Source: a virus. From it: a stretch of 54,059 bases of DNA. The position numbers and the translations under genes were made by a program. Positions 21,801 to 29,945 of the stretch are shown piece after piece (the first letter of the stretch is position 1; each line of letters opens with the position of its first letter). The DNA lies in IMG/VR virus record IMGVR_UViG_3300030107_001798, positions 1 to 54,059 of that record. One strand, 5' to 3'. Under the pieces are notes generated by a model, which saw nothing but the letters and a program-made list of their open reading frames with translations, was not told the DNA's origin and did not search any database.

Positions 21801-24530
21801 CAATTCATTAAGTTTATTTCTTAATATGTCAATTTTAGAACCATCTACAGTTACATTAGTATTAGTTCTATCATAATTACCAGTTATGGATTGTATAGAA
21901 AGAACTCTTCCTAAGAATCTTTTTCTTTCAGCATCTTTTTCTGGGTCTCCAGAATCTTTTATTCTAATTTGGTCTACACTTTCAACAAGTAATGGACTTG
22001 CTAACCCTTTTTCATAACTCATTAAACCAGAATTTTCAAGGTGCCTAATTAATTCATTTCTTTCACCAAACTCTGGTTTAAATATATCAGTAATTCCTCG
22101 AGCAGTTCTTATAGCATGATTTCTTAAAACAACAAACCTATAGTCATTAAAATTATCTGCAAATCCAAATTTAGAAGACATAGAACTATTATCTGGAAAC
22201 ATTCTATCCATTTGACTTTCTTCAAAAGATATACGTTCATGTATTTTCTTTATGCTACTTAATTCTTTTAATATAACTGTATTTTTATCTGGAGCTTCAT
22301 TTGTTTTTACTTGAGCAAGTTCTTCTGATATATATATAATTGAATTTAATCCATCAACGCTTCTATATAGAGCATTAACAGCTTCTTGACCTTCTAGTCC
22401 CAACCAATCTATTTTACCTTCTCTAGCTAATTTAATTATTTCTTCGTCTATTGTAACATGTTGAGGAACTTTTAATTTAGAAACCTTACCATCTGCTTCT
22501 TCAATAATGCCAAGTTCTTCTATATTTTTTACTGATGAAATTATATTTGGAAAATTTTGTTCAAATTCTTCTGTCATTTTCAATGATTGCGTGTCAAGCA
22601 TTTTTTCAACGGAATTAATATTGTCTAGATTAACATCTGGATTTATTTTATTAAAAGCATCTACAATTTTTTTAGCTGATTCTGTTGATATGCCGTCAAG
22701 GGGTTTTTGATATGCTCTCATTCCCCTTAACCATCCATATATTTGTTCAAACGACCTACTTTTATTTTGTGGTAATCCAACACTTAATTCGGTATCTGGA
22801 AGAGGAGTATCCACCGCTACATAATCATCCGATATAACTCCTTCGGATATAGCAGTGTCAATAACGTCTAAATTTATTTTATCATGAAGAGGATTTCTAA
22901 ATCGATTTTCAGGTTGCATCAATGAAGGTATTTGACTTAATTGGTCAGGTTTAAATCCTAATAATGCAAGATTTTCCCTTATTTGTATCATTTTATTATC
23001 GCTTAAATCAAACTTACTTGGATTTGTTCTTCTTTGTATATAAGCGCCAATTAAAAAATGTGGAAGTATATCATTAGCAAAATCCATATCCATATCATTT
23101 GCATACATCTGATAAAATGATTGAGAATTAAATAATAAACCGCCTAACATCATTCTAGGCCATACTTTAAAAACATTCTGGGCTTCTTCTTTCGTTGCCC
23201 ATTTCATTATTTCTCTTCCCCATTTTTTTCTTTGACCTTCAAGAAAAGACCTCATAGCCCCAGCTGCATCATCCTTTCCAAATTTCTTTTGAAACTCAGA
23301 AAGAGTTCTTGATGAACCAAATTCAGCTCCCACATAATCACCCATAGAATCTAATCTAACATCTTTAGTTTTTCCCTTATATGTAATTTTAACTGTGGCG
23401 TCTTCTCCATTATTTTTTAAAGATTGTCCTATATATCTAGAGACACTTGCTAATTCACGTTCTCCCAGTTTCGTATATGGACTTTTACCAGTAAAAGCTG
23501 CTTTTGCTCCAATTTTAAAATCTTTAAACCAAGAAGATGCTTTACCTCTTGGGTTTAAGAAAGATAAAGATGAGAAAGCTATACCATTAGCAACTCCCCA
23601 CAATGGAGCTGTCCAATCATATTCATGGTCTTCTATTGTACTTACACCTTCAAATACTGCATCTATCATTGAAAAAACCATTACATCATTAGCTGCGTGA
23701 CCAGCGAATCTTGCTAATTTTGTATCACCCCACCTAGCCATTGCCAATCCTTGAAAATCTTGGATAGGTCTTTTAAAAACATTAAAACCACCAGCTACGT
23801 CATCAGCTAAAAACATATTCCTAATAGCATCAGCTTCATCTTTATTTTTAATAATTCCGTTTTTTATACCCAATTCAATGTATTCATCTCTATATCTAGC
23901 AACCGCTTCACCAAATTTTTCACCTTGTAAAGTTTTATCTATTTGAGCTTCTTGAACAAGCCTTTTATATCCAGAAGTAGTTTGATTTATTGCTTTCCTG
24001 CTTAGACCTCCAGCTTCACCAGCTTCCCTCATTCCTTTTATTACAGTAGAAGCTCCTTGTTTTTGAACAAACTTAGGGGCTAAAGCTGATGCAACTTTCT
24101 GACTTGCTTTTAATCCTATTTTCATAGGAGCTCCACCAACAAACCCTGCAAATCCACCAACTGCTCCAAGCCATTTTGCTAATGGGTCTTCAAAATCTAG
24201 GTATTCTTCTTCCTCTACAAAAGCACCTGGTAATCCGAATAAAGCGCTATCAGTAAAAGACCACAATCCAACTCCCAAAGCATTTGCTAAACTAGTATCA
24301 GATGATTGTTTAGTATCAGATTCAAACCAATCTGGCAACGCACTTTCGCCAACTGAAGAAAGCATATTTTGTTCGGGTTGGTTAATATTTTGCGTTGGTA
24401 AATTTGATGTTAAAGCAGGTGATTGTGAAAAGTTATATTTATCTAAAACTTTTGAAATTTCATCAGAACTAACAGATTTTCCTCTTCTGGCTAATTCTTG
24501 TTGAATTTGTAATGTAAGATTGTCAGCCAC
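15864..24530 (-). CDS. giant virion protein (2888 aa) with a putative two-barrel RNA polymerase core
   Basis: The largest gene, in the ejected-protein part of the late block. An R-R-N-P motif at 1933-1936 is followed 38 residues later by D1974-Y-D1976-A-D1978. E. coli RNA polymerase beta' has RxP at 425-427 and the Mg-binding DFDGD from 460, and crAss-like virion polymerases have DxDxD in the same setting. The linking segment (GNSMMVNSLDVVNVFEGD, leading into the Asp triad) has the same strand and Gly-Asn pattern. Upstream, MGKTLFVYSKD (K1613) and DVILSASGAKAM may be the other barrel. Downstream, KSSIGLVQKVPRML (about 2035-2050) could be the bridge helix. The N-terminus has a Gly-rich hydrophobic segment (AVGGFAGFVGG) suited to membrane entry. 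The RNA polymerase call is my inference from motifs; that it is a structural giant is firm. Confidence 0.65.
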   Translation of the reverse strand: MADNLTLQIQQELARRGKSVSSDEISKVLDKYNFSQSPALTSNLPTQNINQPEQNMLSSVGESALPDWFESDTKQSSDTSLANALGVGLWSFTDSALFGLPGAFVEEEEYLDFEDPLAKWLGAVGGFAGFVGGAPMKIGLKASQKVASALAPKFVQKQGASTVIKGMREAGEAGGLSRKAINQTTSGYKRLVQEAQIDKTLQGEKFGEAVARYRDEYIELGIKNGIIKNKDEADAIRNMFLADDVAGGFNVFKRPIQDFQGLAMARWGDTKLARFAGHAANDVMVFSMIDAVFEGVSTIEDHEYDWTAPLWGVANGIAFSSLSFLNPRGKASSWFKDFKIGAKAAFTGKSPYTKLGERELASVSRYIGQSLKNNGEDATVKITYKGKTKDVRLDSMGDYVGAEFGSSRTLSEFQKKFGKDDAAGAMRSFLEGQRKKWGREIMKWATKEEAQNVFKVWPRMMLGGLLFNSQSFYQMYANDMDMDFANDILPHFLIGAYIQRRTNPSKFDLSDNKMIQIRENLALLGFKPDQLSQIPSLMQPENRFRNPLHDKINLDVIDTAISEGVISDDYVAVDTPLPDTELSVGLPQNKSRSFEQIYGWLRGMRAYQKPLDGISTESAKKIVDAFNKINPDVNLDNINSVEKMLDTQSLKMTEEFEQNFPNIISSVKNIEELGIIEEADGKVSKLKVPQHVTIDEEIIKLAREGKIDWLGLEGQEAVNALYRSVDGLNSIIYISEELAQVKTNEAPDKNTVILKELSSIKKIHERISFEESQMDRMFPDNSSMSSKFGFADNFNDYRFVVLRNHAIRTARGITDIFKPEFGERNELIRHLENSGLMSYEKGLASPLLVESVDQIRIKDSGDPEKDAERKRFLGRVLSIQSITGNYDRTNTNVTVDGSKIDILRNKLNELGYNESKMPMWMHKHIVDFAIRDKIEGTDLTIGDVDGIMALSGLGMASVGVDVTGKKTSGFTLKLIDEKILNEGSELVSGVSESDIVEYNSRVREIQKNSKGLVSLSADKVMVTDMEMLKIMSDSLKPNKGLPFGSDPNFGNSAKATLMEFVNILGESNIPGSAKLQDQIGRLLEEGGPESETRMLKWLNEFEVISLKENETKFEINLEQFNDIVALKMTKKINQYGVTPEYAERIYETLEKNSRDREMLDSGEGDYVKTITLQEFFDRYRIDGKKQTEPKKQEEVFNQLIFDDWEGRKVTKVESLDGIFDRLYVKNLAKTDWVKFSDLPKSRKNIMKPSMIADFIGLVGGRLNQAKVETVEWKNGRLTKGKEVKQTTRMDILFDGLDIKYMNIDPYITQYIYNDDGRRVQRRRINIFGKNNNLPEKQIKIIDKLRDEFNAEMGFAQQIDGEYLTGENGERGMAVMRLAPNLSPIAIKNADLPKIKAKFDEFADLYTSEESPLNQRQKNIIEDIQKSLKEADDNKRLASEVDYIAALRRLMLSDMLVGSDGDALFADFMNGKLNTEKLFGRTKLYDTKKFVTYDKEFILDVADSYRAIGDKETAEVLRNRLRRGEFGVVVWNDKNADVREEVNKYIKDNNIDIDLDNIIGDAHKDVSSFDSIAYISKDMMKYLHTMMGHSPDSTNPIKPVIASGGIDSPLLMGKTLFVYSKDLDGFFGKRENKNVDVILSASGAKAMNLIEGSMIDDAEWKDLNKYKTNTKQLRRISLQSIGVKPEKDVILPTGKRSHADMNYANNDESAKYFADEIERPLSESLRNAQQQIKDPISTRKWIRNQFGDDALVSMVDGTESLNHLNGMNFFAGLTRDANPMSYSENIVKNKIYGAYIDPLINNKRSVSNQFNHEDSERYGGQSSLIQAPIALSHPDARLRATLVDNDGVMKSRGEVMLPAFEADMKVAALISKGYELRIVEDSKVYTPEEIFKELKEDFGVNLDIDISLGNLHELVQTLGVENNRPNLQVGIIVRRNPRTRPNDLTLMGLKGFLDETYGNSMMVNSLDVVNVFEGDYDADKADYFFAERKNMYDHIQRTSQFWVQGVDPTALMKTSGFNWNQNTTMENDKVEEMSAALELYKSSIGLVQKVPRMLNYLGNLGQSVAVDSKTGKAVDISMEGEENSKILYEGPGYKIVMDYDNTDFYQRSALETQYIIDGKGDLNKEISNDIYSWRDDFLFPNWDNSKSSKDLREMNVSDKIGFTNQVAKKGEADNGQRVRIFRKLTKTDDGTFKEIDDLSPLDMSIVKEMLSEYGKLLQVTGDSVYEKSGEQKKTSYEDVMEASNRFFQFNQNLRKSLYYRLRNKYQNYAEDKDGNITNKDKWKDSNEFISLFGVEDRVSDDGKIKWKVTNNDKMFPNAVERQSRGFAEGKRGSPIERTLWKLWDANLFEETRVETLTGKAREYLNDWYDEFVFDNRMENKELDTSSRILKSNVLKTTWDINKKIDLIKSLNKKVMQIKYNKRMTWQKKQLAIDKINNLKEELHKELGKEWLGEKYLETWSSKDLQKIEFVDVNTSNMKKGTVYYSTMEQIKKFMPLINGDDSFGLGQKAWQEINDIKQYRKLFYGSQNNLGEIMKYGGRQSLSPEQQRFLERFPDMNTYQDIESALLLRGVNKHGLKFLWAFMQPSVNKHKIGVFNGNPIAVPFEAKEGYDPSSRYRRGLNFLTQLASRKEMRLFGEDVIDPEVQSLAQTALAYIQVTEAQFQRFFDRKFDMQKLVSDNLGDAFTFGATGQEKLIYDAIKLPTFHKDFEKRFGDFGTIQWTKTGDRIKNGFGLFNDHLFSFYKDIMEASGKSKEFDTYIDQMSNLQELMMSNNILNPVSYLHARNSMDADIRDIAQKTIGLGLKQGNLKPELTTKLMNNPVYALMGGSSYFKNLNLEKSGKQGMDSLKEMYKRSKSVENVKNNLPIDESSEERLRRMKDELIELEKCAV

Positions 24531-24532
24531 TC

Positions 24533-25798
24533 TTATGGAGATAATAGGTTTCGTTGTCTTTCAAGCTCTCTTATTGCTTGTTTTACTTTAACAATTTGCT
24601 CAGATTTACTTCCTCTTAATTGAGAATATATATTAGAACCGGGGTTAGCTGCCCTTTCACCATACCAGCTTAATCTTTTATATGCTCTATTTTCAAAAGA
24701 TGGAGAACCTGGCTCTGAATATCTTTCGTCTAATTGATTTTCCAATGAATTAAAGTTTTTTGAAGCTTCCAATATTTTTTTTGCATCTCCAATTTTTCTA
24801 AAATATTTCAATCTCTTAAGAGCTATTTCTCTATCTTCTTGAATTTCTTCATAATTATCTAAAATTTCTTGCCTTTCTTTCACTAAAGAATCTAAAGATT
24901 CTTGTAAATTTAATTGTTTTTGTGTGAGAAAAGATAACTTACCCCCAAGCTCTTCTCTTTCTTTTTCAGTTAAAACATCTTTTGAATCTTCTAAAATTTC
25001 TTCAACTGGTTTTGGGTCATATCCTTTTTTATAAATTCTTTCTCCGCTAATTTCTGCAGTTGGTTCTTCAGTTTCTTTTTCAATTAAATCAGCAATAGAA
25101 TTAATATCAGGTTTTAATTCTTTATCTTTTTGAGATTGAAATTCTTTAGCAACATCTTTGGAAAACATTCCAAAACCGCTTTGTATTTTTGTATCACCTC
25201 TAGCAAATTGAAATTGCTCTTTTAATATATCAGATTGATTTTGTAATGATTGCTTAGCTTGTTTACCAACTTGCCTCAACATTGATAAATTAGAAATTTT
25301 ATTAAAAGCGCCTAATAAATTTTTATCAGAATCGGTTCCTTTATAACCAGGTGCGTACATAGACTCAACTTTATTTGCAAGATTAACAATAGATGACGGG
25401 TCTTGAGTATTTTTATACTCCCACAATGCAGAAGCAATATCATTAGCATTTGCATCATTAAATTTTGCTTTAACGCCACCTATTTTATTTGATTTTAAAA
25501 TACTAACAACGGAAGCTAACTCATCTTGAGCTTCATCAGCATCTTTTATACCAGTAGGTACTATGTTAAGGACAGATTGTAATCCAGAATTTTTTATAAA
25601 ATTATTTGCTACGTTTAATTGAAGTTGCTTATTGGCGTTTCCAAGAACTTCCATTTGAATGCCAAATTCTTTAACTTGTGCAGCTCTTTTTTGCATACCA
25701 AATTGCATAAAAGCAAGAGCTTCTTGAACATCAGCCCTTTTACTTTGAATATTGTAATCTATTAATCTTTCTAATGCTTGTAATGCGTTTTGAGCCAT
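24533..25798 (-). CDS. probable internal virion protein, 421 aa
   Basis: Highly helical, Gln/Lys/Glu-rich protein with long coiled-coil stretches, including a Glu/Leu-rich block about residues 270-340 (LTQKQLNLQESLDSLVKERQ). It has no signal peptide and no enzyme motif. It lies three bases upstream of the giant gene and just after another coiled-coil protein, the usual place of core or ejection proteins in podoviruses. Function is inferred from position and shape. Confidence 0.65.
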   Translation of the reverse strand: MAQNALQALERLIDYNIQSKRADVQEALAFMQFGMQKRAAQVKEFGIQMEVLGNANKQLQLNVANNFIKNSGLQSVLNIVPTGIKDADEAQDELASVVSILKSNKIGGVKAKFNDANANDIASALWEYKNTQDPSSIVNLANKVESMYAPGYKGTDSDKNLLGAFNKISNLSMLRQVGKQAKQSLQNQSDILKEQFQFARGDTKIQSGFGMFSKDVAKEFQSQKDKELKPDINSIADLIEKETEEPTAEISGERIYKKGYDPKPVEEILEDSKDVLTEKEREELGGKLSFLTQKQLNLQESLDSLVKERQEILDNYEEIQEDREIALKRLKYFRKIGDAKKILEASKNFNSLENQLDERYSEPGSPSFENRAYKRLSWYGERAANPGSNIYSQLRGSKSEQIVKVKQAIRELERQRNLLSP

Positions 25799-26530
25799 TT
25801 AGAATATTCCTAAAAATTTTCTTTTTGATTGAGTTTTTGCAAGCTTTCTTTCAGATTCTAATCTATCTCTTTCAGCTTTTATTCTTGATTTTTCTTCTTC
25901 ATACATTCCACTAATCTCGCCTAAAGCTTTCCCATATTGACCCATCATTCCTTCTTCTGCATAATCAAAAGATTCTCTTATGTCTGAAGTTGCCTCGTCT
26001 TGAATTTCTTCTACCTGACCAGAATAAGCAAATCCAGTCTTACTAGATACTTTTTCAGTTTGCTCTAAAACAGATTGTAATTTTTTACCTGTAACTTCAG
26101 ATACTTGACCAAGCTCCCTTTCAGCTTCTTGAGTAATTAATTGTCTTTGAGCTCCTACTGATTCAGCTAATTTTACTTCAGATTCATCTAGAGCTGTTTT
26201 TTGCTTATCAATTAGTTTCATTTGGTCTCTAGCTTGGTCTCTTTGGGATTTAGTTCCTTTATATCCTTGATATAACGATAAACCAGCTTGTACTCCCATT
26301 AAAGCTAATTGAACCCATTTTTCTTCTTTTCCAGTAATTGGATTAATAGTTCCAGAGCCAATTAAATCAACTAACTTTTCACCACGCTGTCCATACATAT
26401 CCATTAATGATTTTTCTTGAGGATTAACATGCCAAAGTTCACCTTTACCGGGCCCTGTTTTTGTTGTTCGATACATTTCAGTATCGCCAAATCTTCCGTA
26501 TTTAGATAAATGTTTTTCTGCTATACTCAT
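25799..26530 (-). CDS. probable internal virion or tail-hub protein, 243 aa
   Basis: The start at ATG 26530 is chosen because it overlaps the previous stop (TAATG); an in-frame start 18 bases earlier is less likely. A short segment, VQLALMGVQAGLSLYQGY (about 73-90), is weakly hydrophobic. After it comes a long coiled coil with many Gln, Glu and Lys. The layout of a hydrophobic patch followed by a coiled coil is common among small ejected proteins of podoviruses. No known domain was recognised. Confidence 0.65.
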   Translation of the reverse strand: MSIAEKHLSKYGRFGDTEMYRTTKTGPGKGELWHVNPQEKSLMDMYGQRGEKLVDLIGSGTINPITGKEEKWVQLALMGVQAGLSLYQGYKGTKSQRDQARDQMKLIDKQKTALDESEVKLAESVGAQRQLITQEAERELGQVSEVTGKKLQSVLEQTEKVSSKTGFAYSGQVEEIQDEATSDIRESFDYAEEGMMGQYGKALGEISGMYEEEKSRIKAERDRLESERKLAKTQSKRKFLGIF

Positions 26531-27078
26531 TATTGTAAAGCTTCCCAAGCTGATTGACTCATATCTCCACCTAAATGAAACTTATTTAACAAATCTTGAT
26601 ACTTGCTCCTATTTTGTAATGCGCTTTCATAAGAAACAATAGAAGCTTCTTCAAACATTGAATCAGTTGACATATCTTCATATTGAAAAAGATTAGACTG
26701 GATAGGAATATTGCGAGCAGAAATAGTAGATTCCCCAAAAGTCGCTTCCCCGACACCAGCTGATAATTTAGCAGTTTCCCAAATTCTTTGACCTTTAGTA
26801 AGTTCTAATCCTTCTTTATTTGTCATATCTCCTTTAACACCTTCTATTGTTTTTATATCACTTGCAGTACCTTGATAAGCGCCATAAGCTTTTGAAGCTA
26901 TATTTATAGCAGTTGATAGAGTGTCTATTTTTTGATTAAATTGATATAATTCTTCTTCTGCTATAAGAGATGAATATTTTTTTTTAGTATCAAAAGAAGC
27001 AACATCATACATACTTCCTTTATATTCGCCTTTTGACCTTCCTGCTGATACTGCTGCTGAGAATAAACTGTCTGCCAT
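26530..27078 (-). CDS. probable virion protein, 182 aa
   Basis: Begins MADSLFSAAVSAGRSKGEYKG. A moderately hydrophobic helix (DTLSTAINIASKAYGAYQG, about 52-70) and a polar C-terminus are visible. Similar small proteins rich in Ala, Gly and Ser sit next to internal virion proteins in many podoviruses. It is the first gene of the ejection-protein cluster after a 57-base gap, and is coupled to the next gene by TAATG. Confidence 0.6.
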   Translation of the reverse strand: MADSLFSAAVSAGRSKGEYKGSMYDVASFDTKKKYSSLIAEEELYQFNQKIDTLSTAINIASKAYGAYQGTASDIKTIEGVKGDMTNKEGLELTKGQRIWETAKLSAGVGEATFGESTISARNIPIQSNLFQYEDMSTDSMFEEASIVSYESALQNRSKYQDLLNKFHLGGDMSQSAWEALQ

Positions 27079-27135
27079 AATATTATATACTTTTACTATT
27101 TAATTTAATTAACATATGTTTTCTATCCAATAACA

Positions 27136-28323
27136 TTATGATGTGTGAGCGCTTTCCGAAACATCAAAGCTTGCAGTCTCTCCAAATGGTTGAAATGAAA
27201 CATTTATTTGAGGTTTTATGTTTGAAGCGTCAGAATTATTAGTTTGTTGAGTAGCTCCGCTAGAAGCTTGATAATTACTACCACGGAGTCCAATATCAAT
27301 AACCAAATCCCAAAAAGTAGTAACATGAGCTGAGTTTGAACTATTTATTGAATATATTTTTCTATAATCAGCATGGCCTGGTAATTGATTATTAGAATGG
27401 CTATCAAAAACTAAACGATGTTTCCCATAAATCTTAATTGTATCTACAGGCGAATAATATGTATTACCATCTGCAGCGCTTATAGTCCCATCCGCATCTT
27501 GAGTCTCACCAGCTGATGTAGCTGCTCCTGTTGAAATTTTTTCAAAACCAGAACCACCATGCCCTAACTGAGCATATGATTCCATCCCTAAATCAGTGCC
27601 TAAAGTATCTTTATCATCATATATACCATTAGACAAAACATATTCATTAGTAACACCGGCTGCAGTAGCGGTATTAAAAGTTGGATTGTTTATACCAGAT
27701 GTCATAACATATGTTTGTCGATGTATAGGTCTACTTTTCCAAAAATTAGGTCTACTAGATTGATATAACCCATGACCAGAGGCATTATTAATTCTTGATA
27801 ACAAATGATATTTTACAAAATGAGAACAATAATCACCATATGGATTAGCACCAGAATTATCATTTAAAGTTTTCCAAGTAGCGGTTGCATCACTTCCAAC
27901 AGAAGTGCTTGTGTCATCTTCCCATTTTCCACCACTAGTTGCAAAGTTTCCTGCTTGTAGCTCAGATAATGTATCATAAGTGGTAGTGGGACTACTTGGC
28001 TGAGCAATACCACCACTTAAACTCATTCCGCCAGCAACATGAAAAACAAAACAATCATAATCTGCAAAACTATGTTTCATTCCCTCACGGCCCCTATCTT
28101 GAAAGGATGTAAATGCACTGCCGTTTTCAGAAAAAGAATTTGAATATTTAATTTCATTTGCAACTGTATGGTCGTTGCATTGTTGTATAAAATCATCTTG
28201 ATTATCATTGTCTTCATGATTAATAACATTAACATACAATAATCCAGATATTAATCTTCTATCTGGTATTTTTATATACCTAAGTTCTTTAAAAACTCTT
28301 TGGTTGTTTGTGTTAGAGGCCAT
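27136..28323 (-). CDS. probable tail-associated structural protein, 395 aa
   Basis: Protein rich in Ser, Asn, Gly, Thr and His, with no long helices, consistent with a beta-rich virion surface protein. No catalytic motif seen. It lies two bases after a repeat-rich fibre-like gene and before the internal proteins. Possible roles are a tail appendage or fibre tip; the sequence does not decide. Confidence 0.55.
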   Translation of the reverse strand: MASNTNNQRVFKELRYIKIPDRRLISGLLYVNVINHEDNDNQDDFIQQCNDHTVANEIKYSNSFSENGSAFTSFQDRGREGMKHSFADYDCFVFHVAGGMSLSGGIAQPSSPTTTYDTLSELQAGNFATSGGKWEDDTSTSVGSDATATWKTLNDNSGANPYGDYCSHFVKYHLLSRINNASGHGLYQSSRPNFWKSRPIHRQTYVMTSGINNPTFNTATAAGVTNEYVLSNGIYDDKDTLGTDLGMESYAQLGHGGSGFEKISTGAATSAGETQDADGTISAADGNTYYSPVDTIKIYGKHRLVFDSHSNNQLPGHADYRKIYSINSSNSAHVTTFWDLVIDIGLRGSNYQASSGATQQTNNSDASNIKPQINVSFQPFGETASFDVSESAHTS

Positions 28324-28325
28324 AA

Positions 28326-29945
28326 TTAACTCGGATATGTTTCATGCGTTGTTGACTCTTCAAAATAAGAGATAATAGAATGATTTTCTTGAAAATCTGC
28401 CTGCCCACTTGTTAGATGATATTTACTTGCTTTATTATTTATTTTATAATTATTAAAATTGCTTTGATTATATATATTAATATTTACATACCCATCTGAA
28501 TGTGCTTTTATTACTTCTCTTGTAGAGGCTTTAGCTATAAAACTTCCACCAGCGTCAATAGTAATATCACTACTACCATCTATTGTAAAAGCACCATCAA
28601 CATCAAGTTCTGGAGCATCTTCTAAATTAAATATAAATTCAGCCGTACCAGCTCCATCAGTTAGTGAAATATCTTTGCCAGCAGCATCTAAAACAATATC
28701 ACCAGACGAATCTAAAGTAATTGTAGTCCCGTCTAATTCCATTGTTCCATCAGCAGTTAATGTCATATTGCCATTTGCCCCATCATCATCTACAGTTGTT
28801 ATGCTTAATCGACCATTAGGAGATGCGGCTATAGTGACAGTGTCATCTGTAGAAGGGGTCATTACTATTGAATCATCAGTAATAACTGTAGTGCCTATTG
28901 TAAAATCTGTAGTTGCATCTATTGTAGTCCCTACAATTGTACCAGCAGAAACGGCTCCTATTGCAGTAAAATCGCCAGCAGCTTGACTATTTGCACCTAT
29001 AACAGTCCCATCTATAGCTCCGCTGTCTATATCCACCTTAGATATATCAACTTCACCTGAACCATTAGGAGTGATTGCAATGTTTCCATTTGCTCCATCT
29101 GTAATTGTAATTACACCAGTTGTTGAATTACCAGTTTGCAAAGTTACATCATAATCACCATTAGATTGAAATATCCCAGCGCCACTACCAGCACCAGCAG
29201 ATACAATTCCATTTATTAAAACTGTTCCATTTGTAGAATTAGTAATAGTTTCATCATTTTCAAGTATTAATCCATCTGAGCCTGTAATATCAATAGATGT
29301 GCTGGCAGTTATTGTAGTAAAAGCACCTGAAGTAGCTGAGTTAGCTCCTATAGTAGTTCCATCAATAGCACCTGAATCAATATTAACATTTGTCATAGCG
29401 TTAGAGCCAAAATCAGAAACTGCATCTATATCTAATGCTTTATGAAATTGCATTTTTTCACCGCTGTTAGTAGTAGTAAATGTTAAGTAAGCCGCATTAG
29501 CTTCTTCTATTATTAAAGCACTTGCTTGATTATCTGGAATTTTTATTGAGTTTTCACCTGCAACAGTGAATGTTAATGCTCCATCACCGCCTCCAAGACT
29601 TAAATCCCCAGTCATAGCTCTAGTTCCATCAACAAGTAAATATTGGGTATGGTCATCATCAGTCAAACTAGTTAAATCTCCATGACTCGTTACTCCAGTT
29701 CCAGCACTAGAAGAAGAGCTCCTTCCACCTCCAGTAATAACTCTTAATGGAGGCATTACACCAGAAGATGATATAGCAGTCCAAGAATTATTTTCTTTTA
29801 AATATTGAACAGTCCCAGCTCCTTCTACTTTTCTATATGCAATATCTCCATTAAATCCATCGCTATCTGAAGGTTTTCCAATACCATAAGTTGGTTGTTG
29901 TGCTTTTTGATGCAATAATTTTCTTTCTTTTTTAGTTAATGCCAT
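28326..29945 (-). CDS. repeat-rich tail fibre-like protein, 539 aa
   Basis: The N-terminal 70 residues look like an attachment domain (LTKKERKLLHQKAQQ, then GDIAYRKVEGAG). From about 100 the chain consists of degenerate beta repeats rich in Asp, Gly, Thr and Ile. The phrase DSGAIDGTTIGANS recurs almost exactly as DSGAIDGTVIGANS about 110 residues later. Such parallel-beta repeats build trimeric fibres that bind hosts. It starts in the TAATG overlap with the large tail protein gene. Confidence 0.7.
   Translation of the reverse strand: MALTKKERKLLHQKAQQPTYGIGKPSDSDGFNGDIAYRKVEGAGTVQYLKENNSWTAISSSGVMPPLRVITGGGRSSSSSAGTGVTSHGDLTSLTDDDHTQYLLVDGTRAMTGDLSLGGGDGALTFTVAGENSIKIPDNQASALIIEEANAAYLTFTTTNSGEKMQFHKALDIDAVSDFGSNAMTNVNIDSGAIDGTTIGANSATSGAFTTITASTSIDITGSDGLILENDETITNSTNGTVLINGIVSAGAGSGAGIFQSNGDYDVTLQTGNSTTGVITITDGANGNIAITPNGSGEVDISKVDIDSGAIDGTVIGANSQAAGDFTAIGAVSAGTIVGTTIDATTDFTIGTTVITDDSIVMTPSTDDTVTIAASPNGRLSITTVDDDGANGNMTLTADGTMELDGTTITLDSSGDIVLDAAGKDISLTDGAGTAEFIFNLEDAPELDVDGAFTIDGSSDITIDAGGSFIAKASTREVIKAHSDGYVNINIYNQSNFNNYKINNKASKYHLTSGQADFQENHSIISYFEESTTHETYPS

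Noticed and set aside
15864-24530. N4-type (T7-like single-subunit) virion RNA polymerase
   Set aside because: I did not see the single-subunit polymerase motifs; the only catalytic pattern found is of the two-barrel type.
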